From Gemmatimonadota bacterium (GTDB lineage: Bacteria > Gemmatimonadota > Gemmatimonadetes > Gemmatimonadales > Gemmatimonadaceae), in NCBI GenBank assembly GCA_021413975.1, contig JAIOPJ010000016.1, positions 62,001 to 126,000 of the forward strand: a stretch of DNA of 64,000 nt, in the 5' to 3' direction. The position numbers were made by a program, and so were the translations under genes. Position 1 is the first letter of the stretch, and each line of letters opens with the position of its first letter. This document shows, one piece after another, positions 36,772-44,906 of the stretch. Under the pieces are notes generated by a model, which saw only the letters and a program-made list of their open reading frames with translations, ran no database searches and was not told where the DNA came from.

Positions 36772-38898
36772 CTAGTCGCGACGCGGATCGTCCGACGGCG
36801 TGGACGTCGGCGTGGCCGAGGGCGAGGGTCGCGGCGAGGGCTGCGGCGTCGCCGGCGGGGTGGTGCGCAGAGTGGACTGCGGCGTCGGTGGCGCGGCGCG
36901 GGACGCCATCGACGAGCGCAACGATCCCGTGGACCGCCGCTTGGTCCCCTCCGACGGCGCGATCTTCGTGAAGACCTGCGCCTGGATGAACGTCGTGAGC
37001 AGGTCGCGGTCGATGTGCCCGTCCTTCGCCTCGAAGCCCAGGATGTCGAGCGCGCGCTCGGCCGTCACCGCGCGCTTGTACGGGCGGTCGGTCGCCGTGA
37101 GCGCGTCATAGATGTCGGCGATCGTCATCATGCGCGTCTGCACGGGGATGTCCTGTTCGCCGATGCCGCGCGGATACCCCGTGCCGTCGAGCTTCTCGTG
37201 GTGCCCGAAGGCGATCCTCGGGATCCCGCTCAGCTCCCGCGTCCAGGGGATCTGCTCGAGGAACCGATACGTGTGCGTGACGTGCGACTCGATCTCGCGC
37301 CGCTCGCGGGGGTCGAGGTTGCCTTTGTTGATCATGAGGAAGCGGAGCTCGTCCTCGGCGAGCAACGGCCGCTCCACGCCGTCGAAATCGGTGAACGTCT
37401 GCCGGCCGATCTCCTCGAGTTCCTCGAACGTCCCCTCGGGCATGATGGTCGGTTCGTTCGCGCGCACGATCGAATCGAGCCAGCGCGACAGCTCGTCGCG
37501 CCGCTCTCGACGCATGAGCTCGAGCCGCTGGACCACTTCGCGGTAGTCCGACGGGCCGTGGTCGAGCAGGTGCTCGGCGCGCTCGCGCTCGAACTCGAGG
37601 TCGGCCTGCTGCAGCAGCGAGTGGAACCGGTGCCGCAGGATCGTGAGGTCATGGCCGTAGAGCTTCTTCTGCTTCACCAGCACCTGCTCGCGCACGCCCA
37701 CCTTGCCGAAGTCGTGCAGGAGTCCCGCGTAGCGGATCTCGCGGATCTGCTCGCGCGTGAAGGTGAGCCCCCGGTACGGGCCCTCGCCCGCCTTGTCGAC
37801 CGCCTCGGCGAGCCCGGTGGTGAAGGTCGCGACGCGGAACGAATGGCCCGACGTCGTCGGGTCGCGCGCCTCGATCGCGGTGACGGCCGCGGTCACGAAG
37901 CCCTCGAAGAGGCGCTCGATGTCCTCGTACAGCCGGCTGTTCTCGATCGCGACCGCGGCCTGCGCCGCGAGCGCGGCGACGAGATCCGCCGAGCGCTGGT
38001 CGAACGGCAGCACCTGCCGACCGACGACGTCGGACGAGGTCAGGCGCACGTCCGCGTCGCGCTTGCGGTTGATGAGCTGCAGCACGCCGATGATCTCGTC
38101 GCGATGCGTCCGCATGGGGAGCACGAGCATCGACTTGGTGCGGTAGCCGAACTTCTCGTCGAACGACCGGTTGAGCCGGTACGTCACCTGCTCGGGGAGC
38201 AGGTACACGTCGGCGATCTGCAACGGGTCGCCGGTCGACGCGACGTATCCGGCGATGCTCGTGTGGTCGATCGGGATGGAGAACTCGGTGAACGGGATCT
38301 CGGGCAGCGTGATGTTGCGCGAGAGCTTGAAGCGCAGCGTGCTCGGCTTGCCCGCCGCATCACGCTCCATCAGGTAGAGCGAGCCGGCGTCGGACGACGA
38401 GAGCTTGAGCGCCTGCGAGAGGATCATCCCCAGCAGCGTGTCGAGGTTGCGCTCGGTCGAGAGCGCCGCTCCCACACGCGAGAGTTCGCGCAGGTCGAGG
38501 GCGCTCGACTGCTCGAGCCGCGCGGCCCGGTACGCTTCGATCAGGGAGCTCGCGTGGCGCAACGCGCCCTGCAGCGCGGTCGTGCCGACGCCCCGGCCCG
38601 CGTCCGCGGGGAGCCAACTCGTGAGCGCGAGCGAACGCATGATCTCCGACGGTTCCTGTTCGCCAGGCTCCCCGAGCCCGATGAAGGCCGCGAACTGGGC
38701 GAGGGAGCCGAGCGTCGCCGCGCCCCCGGAGCGTTCGGCGAGGGCCGCATCGACGAACACGACGGTGGGACGTTCGGGATCGAGCTCCTCCCCGCGCGGC
38801 AGGGCGGTCACGCGCTGCACGTCGAGCGCGTCGCCCGCGCCCAGGTGCGGGAGGGCGGCGATCGCGCGACCGGCCGGGGTGAGGATGAGTGGCTGCAC
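36772..38898 (-). CDS. GAF and HD-GYP domain phosphodiesterase
   Basis: 708 aa from GTG 38898. The first ~110 residues (VQPLILTPAGRAIAALPHLG onward) are not recognised but include VVFVDAALAERSGG, resembling a degenerate receiver. A GAF domain follows (about 155-330, with ERNLDTLLGMILSQALKL and SMLVLPMRTHRDEIIGVLQL), then an HD-GYP domain with TSGHSFRVA, LLHDFGKVG, and HHEKLDGTGYPRG. A ~75-residue insertion separates HD and GYP parts. Such proteins hydrolyse cyclic di-GMP. The C-terminal ~65 residues are Ser/Thr/Pro repeats (TPPATPQPSPRPSPSATPTS), probably disordered. Confidence 0.92.
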   Translation of the reverse strand: MQPLILTPAGRAIAALPHLGAGDALDVQRVTALPRGEELDPERPTVVFVDAALAERSGGAATLGSLAQFAAFIGLGEPGEQEPSEIMRSLALTSWLPADAGRGVGTTALQGALRHASSLIEAYRAARLEQSSALDLRELSRVGAALSTERNLDTLLGMILSQALKLSSSDAGSLYLMERDAAGKPSTLRFKLSRNITLPEIPFTEFSIPIDHTSIAGYVASTGDPLQIADVYLLPEQVTYRLNRSFDEKFGYRTKSMLVLPMRTHRDEIIGVLQLINRKRDADVRLTSSDVVGRQVLPFDQRSADLVAALAAQAAVAIENSRLYEDIERLFEGFVTAAVTAIEARDPTTSGHSFRVATFTTGLAEAVDKAGEGPYRGLTFTREQIREIRYAGLLHDFGKVGVREQVLVKQKKLYGHDLTILRHRFHSLLQQADLEFERERAEHLLDHGPSDYREVVQRLELMRRERRDELSRWLDSIVRANEPTIMPEGTFEELEEIGRQTFTDFDGVERPLLAEDELRFLMINKGNLDPRERREIESHVTHTYRFLEQIPWTRELSGIPRIAFGHHEKLDGTGYPRGIGEQDIPVQTRMMTIADIYDALTATDRPYKRAVTAERALDILGFEAKDGHIDRDLLTTFIQAQVFTKIAPSEGTKRRSTGSLRSSMASRAAPPTPQSTLRTTPPATPQPSPRPSPSATPTSTPSDDPRRD

Positions 38899-38916
38899 GG
38901 TGGGGGGCGAATGAAG

Positions 38917-38955
38917 GAACCGCCGGGATCCACGATGCGTGGACCCCGGCGGTTC
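38917..38955 (-). terminator. Long hairpin terminator after the CsgG-like gene
   Basis: GAACCGCCGGG (38917-38927) pairs with CCCGGCGGTTC (38945-38955); inside it TCCACG (38929-38934) pairs with CGTGGA (38938-38943) around a 3-nt loop. On the minus strand it follows the stop at 38996 and is trailed by TTCCTTCATT, a modest T-rich tail. Confidence 0.75.
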
Positions 38956-38995
38956 GAAGCTTACGGGCGGCGGGCCATGGCCCGCCAGTCGCGCG

Positions 38996-39706
38996 TCACT
39001 GGCCGCCTTCGAGCTTGGCCTTGGCCGCCTTGGCGTCGGCGAAGTTCGGGAAGGCCGTGATCGCCTGACTGAACAGGTCGATCGCCTGCGCCCGGTTGCC
39101 CGCATCCTGCGCGCTGATCGCACGCGAGTAGAGCATCACGGCCTGGAAGGGCACGCGGCGCTGCTGCTCGGTACGGACCTCGCCGGTCTGGCGGGCGGCC
39201 GCCGGGATCGCCGGGAGCTTGAGGCCGGCGTTCGCCGCCGCGCCCACGCGCGAGACGAGATCGAGGAACTCCTCCGTCTTGCCGTCGCCGCGGTGCGTCC
39301 ACTCGATGCGGCCGGTCTCGGTGTCGATCGACTTGACCGTCACCACCATCTTGCCCGAGCGGTCGGTGATGAACGAACCCGTCATCATGTGCTTCGCGCC
39401 GAGCAGCTTGCCGATGCGCGCCGCGGTGGCGTCGTCCACCCGTCCGTCCCGCCCGAGGTTCTGCTCCTCGAGGATCTTCAGGATGTTCTCGCGCTCCACG
39501 AGACGGATCCCGGGATTCTGTGCGAGCTCGGTGAGGAGGAGTTCGGCGATGCCCTTCGAGAGCGGCTGCAGCTCCGCGTTCGCCGCGCCGATCGCGCTGT
39601 TCACGAACGGCAGGACGGCGAGCGTCGGCCGCATGTCGTCCTGCGCGAGCGCAGGAGCGGCCGCGAGGGCCAGCAGGGCGGTGACACGGGCGATGGGCTT
39701 GAACAT
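38996..39706 (-). CDS. Secreted CsgG-like protein with C-terminal TPR-like region
   Basis: 236 aa from ATG 39706, with a strong AGGAGG 4 nt upstream. Signal peptide (ARVTALLALAAAPALAQ), then a CsgG/LpoB-type alpha-beta domain: MRPTLAVLPFVNSAIG, LLLTELAQNPGIRLVERENILKILEEQNLG, IGKLLGAKHMMTGSFI and VVTVKSIDTETG. The last ~50 residues (FQAVMLYSRAISAQDAGNRA onward) form one or two TPR-like helices. There is no lipobox cysteine, unlike CsgG and LpoB. It may be a periplasmic scaffold acting on peptidoglycan synthesis or secretion; this is inferred from the fold. Confidence 0.85.
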   Translation of the reverse strand: MFKPIARVTALLALAAAPALAQDDMRPTLAVLPFVNSAIGAANAELQPLSKGIAELLLTELAQNPGIRLVERENILKILEEQNLGRDGRVDDATAARIGKLLGAKHMMTGSFITDRSGKMVVTVKSIDTETGRIEWTHRGDGKTEEFLDLVSRVGAAANAGLKLPAIPAAARQTGEVRTEQQRRVPFQAVMLYSRAISAQDAGNRAQAIDLFSQAITAFPNFADAKAAKAKLEGGQ

Positions 39707-39723
39707 CAATCCTCCTGGGAGGG

Positions 39724-40599
39724 TCAGAGAGTCAGCGACAGTCCTTCTGCGGCGGCCACGACCTGCAGCGCACCGCCCTGCGTCTTCACGAACGCCCTGC
39801 ATTCGGCGAGTTGCGTGTCCAACTGGTCGTCGGTGCGGCGCGGTTCGTGGTGGAAGAGCACCAGCGTCCCCACCTCCGCTTCCAGCGCCAGCTCCACCGC
39901 ATCGCGGAAGGTCGAGTGCCCCCAGCCGCGATGATGATCGTATTCCTCGGTCGTGTAGGTCGCGTCGTGGATCAGGACCTGCGCGCCCCGCACGAACTCC
40001 ACCATCTGTTCCTTCCAATCGCTCGGCGACCCGTACCGCTCGTGCGCCGCCAACTCGTTGTCCGACACATACACCAGGCCGCCGTTCGGATCGCCCGGCT
40101 CGGTGAATCGATATCCCAGCGCCCCGCCCGGATGCTGCACGGCGAAGGCCGTCACCTCATACCCCGTACCCTCGGTCCTGGTGCCCTCCACCAGATCGCG
40201 GAAGTCGATCGTCGCGTCGAGCTCCTCGAACGTCACGGGGAAGACGACCGGAGACATCTGGTCGCGCAACACCCGGTCCACTCCCCGCTCCAGCGACTGC
40301 GATCCCCAGATCCTGAAGTGATTCCCGCGCCCGAAGATCGGCGCGAAGAACGGGATCCCCTGGATGTGGTCCCAGTGGGAGTGGGTCAGGAAGATGTCCC
40401 CCCTGATCGGCGCCCCATTGGACCGTTGCAGCAGGTCACGTCCCAGCTCACGGATCCCGGTCCCGGCGTCGAGGATGATCAGCCATCCGTCATCGGTCCG
40501 GACCTCCGTGCACGGGGTGTTCCCCCCATACCGCACCGTCGATGCTCCCGGGGTCGGGATCGATCCGCGCGTCCCCCAGAAGCGGACACGCAAGCTCAT
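39724..40599 (-). CDS. Metallo-beta-lactamase-fold hydrolase
   Basis: 291 aa; GGGGGAG lies 3 nt before the ATG. The metal-binding motif HSHWDHIQG (near residues 73-81) deviates slightly from HxHxDH by Ser and Trp fillers but keeps all ligands; further ligands are in QHPGG, IHDATYT and LFHHEP. The opening RVRFWGTRGSIPTPG is typical of a group of cytoplasmic MBL phosphodiesterase-like hydrolases. The substrate is unknown; cyclic nucleotide or RNA phosphodiesters are possible. A Crp-like palindrome lies 74-89 nt upstream, next to the Crp/Fnr gene, suggesting regulation by that neighbour. Confidence 0.9.
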   Translation of the reverse strand: MSLRVRFWGTRGSIPTPGASTVRYGGNTPCTEVRTDDGWLIILDAGTGIRELGRDLLQRSNGAPIRGDIFLTHSHWDHIQGIPFFAPIFGRGNHFRIWGSQSLERGVDRVLRDQMSPVVFPVTFEELDATIDFRDLVEGTRTEGTGYEVTAFAVQHPGGALGYRFTEPGDPNGGLVYVSDNELAAHERYGSPSDWKEQMVEFVRGAQVLIHDATYTTEEYDHHRGWGHSTFRDAVELALEAEVGTLVLFHHEPRRTDDQLDTQLAECRAFVKTQGGALQVVAAAEGLSLTL

Positions 40600-40672
40600 T
40601 CGCTCCCCCTGTCCACACCGAATGATCGCGCGGCGGAGGCCCTGACACCAAGGCGAGCGGTCACGGCTGGGA

Positions 40673-40688
40673 CGTGATGTTGGTCACG
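40673..40688. promoter_or_regulatory. Crp/Fnr-type palindromic operator candidate
   Basis: CGTGA-TGTTGG-TCACG is a perfect palindrome in its arms with the N6 spacing of Crp sites (TGTGA-N6-TCACA). Extra half-sites TCACG are at 40661-40665 and 40694-40698. It lies in the 111-bp gap between the Crp/Fnr gene (stop 40711) and the hydrolase start (40599). Confidence 0.55.
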
Positions 40689-40710
40689 AAGCGTCACGAA
40701 GACCCGGGGC

Positions 40711-41391
40711 TCAGAGTCGCTGCTGCGAGCGCTTCTCGAGCGCTGCGCGGTCGGTGATGCGGATACGGCGACGTTCGGTCGAGATCCAGCCGGCTTCCAC
40801 GAACTCGCGCATGGCGCGCGAGACCGTCTCGCGGCTCGCGCCGATCACGTGCGCGATCGTCTGGTGCGTGAGCGGCTTCTCGATCGATTCGCTGCCGCCC
40901 TCGGTGGCCGCGTCGAGGATCATGCGGGCGATGCGGCCCGGCACGTCGAGCAGGACCAGCGACCCGATCTTCTCGTCGGCGCGGCGCAACCGGCGCGACA
41001 GCTCGATCAGGAGCGCCCACGCCACCGCGGGATTCTGTTCCACGCGGCGCCGGAAGTCCTCGCGACGCAAGACCAGCAACGTCGACTCCTCCATGGCGAC
41101 CACGTGCGCCGACCGGGGTTGGTCGTCGATCAACGAGAGCTCGCCGAAGTGCTCGCCCACGCCGAGGATGCCCAGGATCACCTCGCGGCCGTCCTCGGAC
41201 ACGAGTACCACCTTCACGCGTCCGGCGCGCACCACGAACAGCGAATCGCCGGGGTCGTCCTCGAACAGGATGACGCTGCCCTTGGGATAGCTCTTCTCGC
41301 GCACCAGCTGCGAGAAGGCCACCACCTCGGTCTGCGCGAGGGAGCGGAAGAGCGGGACGGTCGCGAGGAAGTCGACGGTGGAGGCTGGCAT
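40711..41391 (-). CDS. Crp/Fnr-family transcription regulator
   Basis: 226 aa. The cyclic-nucleotide-binding domain has FSQLVREKSYPKGSVILFE, GVGEHFGELSLIDDQPRSAHVVA; the sequence FGELSLIDDQPRSA corresponds to the phosphate-binding cassette (Gly-Glu and Arg-Ser-Ala in Crp), so cAMP or a similar nucleotide may bind. A long helix and the HTH (LTHQTIAHVIGASRETVSRAMREFVEAGWI) follow. There are no FNR-type cluster cysteines. Its promoter at 41431-41459 is near-consensus, implying steady expression. The palindrome at 40673-40688 is a plausible own target. Confidence 0.93.
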   Translation of the reverse strand: MPASTVDFLATVPLFRSLAQTEVVAFSQLVREKSYPKGSVILFEDDPGDSLFVVRAGRVKVVLVSEDGREVILGILGVGEHFGELSLIDDQPRSAHVVAMEESTLLVLRREDFRRRVEQNPAVAWALLIELSRRLRRADEKIGSLVLLDVPGRIARMILDAATEGGSESIEKPLTHQTIAHVIGASRETVSRAMREFVEAGWISTERRRIRITDRAALEKRSQQRL

Positions 41392-41430
41392 GTGATTGGT
41401 CGAGCGGCTGACAGGGGGGCTCTCGTCGCG

Positions 41431-41459
41431 AAGTTAGGGCGCGGCCCAAGGGCTGTCAA
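41431..41459 (-). promoter_or_regulatory. Near-consensus sigma-70 promoter of the Crp/Fnr gene
   Basis: On the minus strand a perfect TTGACA (41454-41459), a 17-bp spacer and TAACTT (41431-41436) stand upstream of ATG 41391. Transcription should start near 41424, giving a leader of about 33 nt. This is the best -35 match in the window. Confidence 0.8.
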
Positions 41460-41631
41460 ACGGCCAAACCACGACACGGACGGGGGTTAGCCGTCAGGAA
41501 CCTCCGGCGGATGACGCGACGGCACCGCGATGAGCCGGCGCCAAGGGGCCGACCGCGGGCCACGAGCGACGTCCTGCCCCCACCGGGAACCGTACGCGGG
41601 CCATCTGACTTGGTGCGGCGGGAAAGGTCGC

Positions 41632-41661
41632 TTGCGTGGAAGTCCTTGTCCCGATTATTCT
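41632..41661 (+). promoter_or_regulatory. Promoter candidate for rpmE-prfA-prmC
   Basis: TTGCGT (41632-41637), 18 bp, TATTCT (41656-41661). The start would be near 41668, about 27 nt before the rpmE ATG. TAGGCT at 41664-41669 is an alternative -10. Confidence 0.5.
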
Positions 41662-41694
41662 TCTAGGCTGTCCAAGCCCCAACCCGAGGCACCA

Positions 41695-41904
41695 ATGAAG
41701 CCCGAAATCCACCCGACCTACGCGTCCGCGACCGTCTCCTGCGCCTGCGGCAACAAGTTCGTCACGCGCAGCACGCACGCCGACATCCATACCGACATCT
41801 GCGCCGCTTGCCACCCGTTCTTCACCGGCAAGCAGAAGCTCATCGACACCGCCGGCCGCGTCGAGCGCTTCCGCCAGAAGTACAACAAGGCGGCGACCGC
41901 CTGA
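41695..41904 (+). CDS. rpmE: Ribosomal protein L31 (bL31), zinc-ribbon form
   Basis: 69 aa. [27 protein letters not shown] and [28 protein letters not shown] match bL31; the cysteines in CACG and CAACH form the zinc site of the C+ type, so this is the zinc-replete copy rather than a zinc-free paralogue. GAGG lies about 6 nt upstream of the ATG. It is the first gene of rpmE-prfA-prmC, a common bacterial order. Confidence 0.96.
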   Translation: MKPEIHPTYASATVSCACGNKFVTRSTHADIHTDICAACHPFFTGKQKLIDTAGRVERFRQKYNKAATA

Positions 41905-42977
41905 GCGTCCGCGACCGGCTCGCCGACGCGCTGAGGCGCGCCGTCGAGGTCGAGCGCGACCTACTCGATCCCAAGACCGTCAAGGACGCCAGGTTGATGG
42001 CGTCCCTCGGTCGGGAGAACCAGCGCCTCGGCCAGGTGGTCGTGCGCGCCCAGGAACTCGAGAAGATGGACCTGGAGCTCGCGCAGGCGCGCGAGCTCTT
42101 GTCGTTCGACGACGCCGAGATGGCCGCCGAGGCCCGCGCCGAGGTCGCGCGCATCGAGGCGGCCATCCCGCTGGCGGAGGAAGCGCTCAAGCCGCTGCTC
42201 CTGCCGCCCGATCCGCTCCACGACCGCAATGCCATCGTCGAGATCCGCGCCGGGACCGGCGGCGACGAGGCCGCGATCTTCGCCGCCGACCTGCACCGCA
42301 TGTACACCCGCTACATCGAGCGGCACGGCGGCTGGAGGATCGAGACGATCTCGCATTCGGACGGCACCCTGGGTGGCATCAAGGAGTCGATCTTCAAGGT
42401 CTCCGGCCACGAGGCCTTCGGGGCGTTGCGCTTCGAGTCCGGCGTGCACCGCGTGCAGCGCGTGCCGGCCACCGAGGCCGCCGGCCGCATCCACACCTCG
42501 GCCGCGACCGTCGCCGTGCTCCCCGAGGCCGAGGAGGTCGACGTGCGGATCGAGGACAAGGATCTCCGCATCGACGTCTTCCGTTCCTCGGGGCCGGGCG
42601 GCCAGAGCGTGAACACCACCGACTCGGCCGTGCGCATCACCCACATGCCGAGCGGACTCGTGGTCAGCCAGCAGGACCAGAAGTCGCAGCTGCAGAACAA
42701 GATCAGGGCCATGGAGGTGCTGCGCTCCCGCCTGCTCGACATGCGCGTCGCCGAACAGGAGGCCGAACGCTCCCGCATGCGCCGCAGCCAGGTCTCGACC
42801 GGTGACCGCTCGGCGAAGATCCGCACCTACAACTATCCGCAGAGCCGCGTGACCGACCATCGGATCGGCTACACCACCCACGACCTGACGGGCATCATGG
42901 ACGGCAAGCTGGACGAACTCATGGAAGCGCTCCGCCTCGCCGACATCGAGGAGAAGCTCTCCGGCGACGCCGGCTGA
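41901..42977 (+). CDS. prfA: Peptide chain release factor 1, apparent CTG start
   Basis: 358 aa if read from CTG 41901, which overlaps the rpmE stop as CTGA; E. coli RF1 has 360 aa, so this length is right. No in-frame ATG, GTG or TTG is found nearby; the first downstream ATG (41998) would remove about 32 residues of the N-terminal coiled coil. RF1 hallmarks: stop-codon reading motif PAT in [18 protein letters not shown], and the GGQ loop in [12 protein letters not shown]. It terminates translation at UAA and UAG. PrmC, which methylates the GGQ glutamine, is encoded next. Confidence 0.94.
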   Translation: MSVRDRLADALRRAVEVERDLLDPKTVKDARLMASLGRENQRLGQVVVRAQELEKMDLELAQARELLSFDDAEMAAEARAEVARIEAAIPLAEEALKPLLLPPDPLHDRNAIVEIRAGTGGDEAAIFAADLHRMYTRYIERHGGWRIETISHSDGTLGGIKESIFKVSGHEAFGALRFESGVHRVQRVPATEAAGRIHTSAATVAVLPEAEEVDVRIEDKDLRIDVFRSSGPGGQSVNTTDSAVRITHMPSGLVVSQQDQKSQLQNKIRAMEVLRSRLLDMRVAEQEAERSRMRRSQVSTGDRSAKIRTYNYPQSRVTDHRIGYTTHDLTGIMDGKLDELMEALRLADIEEKLSGDAG

Positions 42978-42993
42978 GCGCCGGCGCGCGCAA

Positions 42994-43018
42994 GTGATCC
43001 GCCCTTCGTGATCCGCCC
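42994..43018 (+). repeat. 11-bp direct repeat just before prmC
   Basis: GTGATCCGCCC occurs at 42994-43004 and 43008-43018, separated by TTC; the second copy abuts the prmC ATG (43019). The repeat sits where a ribosome binding site would be and contains none. It may be a slippage duplication. Confidence 0.75.
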
Positions 43019-43879
43019 ATGACGACGATCGGTGACCTGCTCGACGCCCTGTCGCAGGAACTGGCGGCCCCGGGCGTGCCTCCCTCGCGCACCGAGGCAC
43101 GCGACCTCATCGCCGGCGTGCTCGACCAGCCGCGCTTCTGGCCGAGCGCGCATCGCGACGACCCGCTCGATGCCGCCACCGAGGAGGCGATCCGCGCCGC
43201 GGCCGCCCGCCGCGCCGAGGGGATGCCGATCCAGTACGCGATCGGGCGCGCGACTTTCCGGCATCTGACCCTCAACGTCGACCCGCGGGTGCTCATCCCG
43301 CGTCCCGAGACGGAGCTGCTCGTCGATCTCGTGCTCGCCGCCCAGCGCGGCGGGAAGGGGCGCGTGGTCGACGTCGGGACGGGCTCGGGGGCGATCGCCC
43401 TCGCCCTCGCCGCCGAGGGGTCGTTCGACGAGGTCCACGCGATCGATCTCTCGCCCGGCGCGCTCGAGCTCGCCCGCGAGAATGCCGCCGTGGTGCCCGA
43501 GGAGAAGCGTTCACGGCTCCGGTTCCACGAGGGCTCGCTGCTCGAGCCGGTCATGGGAACCCTCTTCGACACCGTCGTGTCGAACCCCCCGTATATTGCG
43601 ATGTCGGAACGGGCGGAGCTGCCCGCGCTGGTCCGCGAGTGGGAGCCCTCGATGGCGCTCTTCGCTGGGGACGGCGGCATGTGGGCGATCCGCAACCTCG
43701 TGCCGCAGGCCGCCGAGGTGCTGGTGCCGGGTGGACTGCTGGCGTTGGAAGTGGATTCGCGGCGCGCCGACCTCGCGGTGGCCGCGGTGCGGGACGATGG
43801 CCGGTTCACGGACATCGAGACACGACTCGACTTGACCGGCCGCCCGCGCTTCGTGGTGGCCCGACGACAGGAGCGGTGA
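43019..43879 (+). CDS. prmC: Release factor glutamine methyltransferase
   Basis: 286 aa. The N-terminal helical domain (PPSRTEARDLIAGVLDQPRF) that recognises release factors is followed by the linker YAIGRATFRHLTLNVDPRVLIPRPETELLV, SAM-binding VVDVGTGSGAIALALA, and the catalytic NPPYIAMSE motif, which holds the target glutamine amide. It modifies the GGQ glutamine of RF1 and RF2. Adjacent to prfA, and shares one base with the next gene (TGATG). Confidence 0.95.
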   Translation: MTTIGDLLDALSQELAAPGVPPSRTEARDLIAGVLDQPRFWPSAHRDDPLDAATEEAIRAAAARRAEGMPIQYAIGRATFRHLTLNVDPRVLIPRPETELLVDLVLAAQRGGKGRVVDVGTGSGAIALALAAEGSFDEVHAIDLSPGALELARENAAVVPEEKRSRLRFHEGSLLEPVMGTLFDTVVSNPPYIAMSERAELPALVREWEPSMALFAGDGGMWAIRNLVPQAAEVLVPGGLLALEVDSRRADLAVAAVRDDGRFTDIETRLDLTGRPRFVVARRQER

Positions 43880-44232
43880 TGCTGAGCGAAAGGGCGGTGG
43901 AACTCGGGCGGTTGATCGGCCAGAGTGCGGAGTATCAGGCGGTGAAGCGCGCCAACGAGGCGCTCAACGAGGACCGCGAGGTCGTCGCGGCGCTGCAGCG
44001 CATGGACACCCTGCGCAACGACGCGCAGCAGATGATCGAGAAGGGCCAGCAACCCACGGCCGAGATGGAGCAGGAGCTCGACACGCTGCTCACCAAGGTG
44101 CAGGGGAGCACGATCTACCAGCGCGTCATCGTGACGAACGAGAACTTCGACAAGGTGATGATGCAGGTGAATCAGTGGATCCTCGAGGGCATCAAGAAGG
44201 GCGCGACGAGCTCGATCATCACGCTCGGCTAG
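43879..44232 (+). CDS. YlbF/YmcA-family protein
   Basis: 117 aa, almost wholly alpha-helical: SERAVELGRLIGQSAEYQAVKRANEAL, MDTLRNDAQQMIEKGQQP and YQRVIVTNENFDKVMMQVNQWILEGI. The pattern fits the YlbF family (DUF964). In Bacillus, YlbF and YmcA form a complex with YaaT that guides RNase Y; whether this applies in a diderm is unknown. It sits in the rpmE-prfA-prmC-tmk unit, overlapping prmC by one base. Confidence 0.85.
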   Translation: MLSERAVELGRLIGQSAEYQAVKRANEALNEDREVVAALQRMDTLRNDAQQMIEKGQQPTAEMEQELDTLLTKVQGSTIYQRVIVTNENFDKVMMQVNQWILEGIKKGATSSIITLG

Positions 44233-44237
44233 CGGCG

Positions 44238-44906
44238 ATGGCGCGCGGGCGGCTCGTCGTGTTCGAAGGGGGCGAGGGGGCGGGGAAGTCGACCCAGCTC
44301 CGCCGCCTCGCCGCGTCGCTCACCGCGGCCGGGGTCGCGCACCGCGTCTTCCGCGAGCCGGGCGGCACCCCCGCCGGCGATCGGATCCGCGACCTGCTGC
44401 TGCACAGCCACGAGCCGCTCGCACCGCGCACCGAGGCGGCACTGTTCATCGCCTCGCGCGCGCAGCTCGTCGCGGCGGAGATCGTCCCGGCGCTCGAGCG
44501 CGGCGAGCAGGTGCTGCTCGACCGCTTCCTGCTCTCGACCTACGCCTACCAGGTCCATGGGCGGGGCCTGAGCGAGTCCGAGGTGCGTGCGGCCAATCGG
44601 CTCGCCACGGCCGGACTCGTGCCTGACCTCACGCTCCTGCTCGCGCTCCCGCCGGGCGAGGGGCTCGCGCGCGCCGGTGCGCGCGGTGGCGCGGACCGCA
44701 TCGAGCGCGCCGAGGTGGCCTTCCATGAGCGGGTCGCGGCGGCCTTCCTGCGCTTCTCGGCGAGCGAGTGGCAGCAGGAGCACCCGGAGTGCGGCCCGAT
44801 CGTCGCGGTCGACGCGGCGGGAACCGAGGAGGAGGTCGAGTCGCGACTGCGCGCGGTCGTCGCCGCACGCCTGCCCGGCCTTCTCGCCATGGCGGTGCGC
44901 CCATGA
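44238..44906 (+). CDS. tmk: Thymidylate kinase
   Basis: 222 aa. P-loop FEGGEGAGKSTQLRRL, REPGGTPAGDRIRDLLL, the DRFLLSTYAYQVHGRGL motif (DRY/F-type) and a lid region ARGGADRIE. It phosphorylates dTMP to dTDP for DNA synthesis. The stop overlaps the next gene (ATGA). The protein is slightly longer than E. coli Tmk because of an alanine-rich C-terminus. Confidence 0.95.
   Translation: MARGRLVVFEGGEGAGKSTQLRRLAASLTAAGVAHRVFREPGGTPAGDRIRDLLLHSHEPLAPRTEAALFIASRAQLVAAEIVPALERGEQVLLDRFLLSTYAYQVHGRGLSESEVRAANRLATAGLVPDLTLLLALPPGEGLARAGARGGADRIERAEVAFHERVAAAFLRFSASEWQQEHPECGPIVAVDAAGTEEEVESRLRAVVAARLPGLLAMAVRP

Larger units (their letters stand above)
41392..41694. other. 303-bp intergenic region between crp-like gene and rpmE
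   Basis: This is the only gene-free stretch over 300 bp. It holds the divergent promoters of the Crp/Fnr gene (41431-41459) and of rpmE (41632-41661). The middle, about 41460-41630, is GC-rich with several short imperfect inverted repeats around GGCGCC and GGCC, but no tRNA, no riboswitch pattern and no convincing ORF was recognised. Confidence 0.6.

Noticed and set aside
41392-41694. Riboswitch or small RNA in the largest intergenic gap
   Set aside because: No recognisable aptamer pattern and no terminator-like stem with a T-run; only two divergent promoters are supportable.
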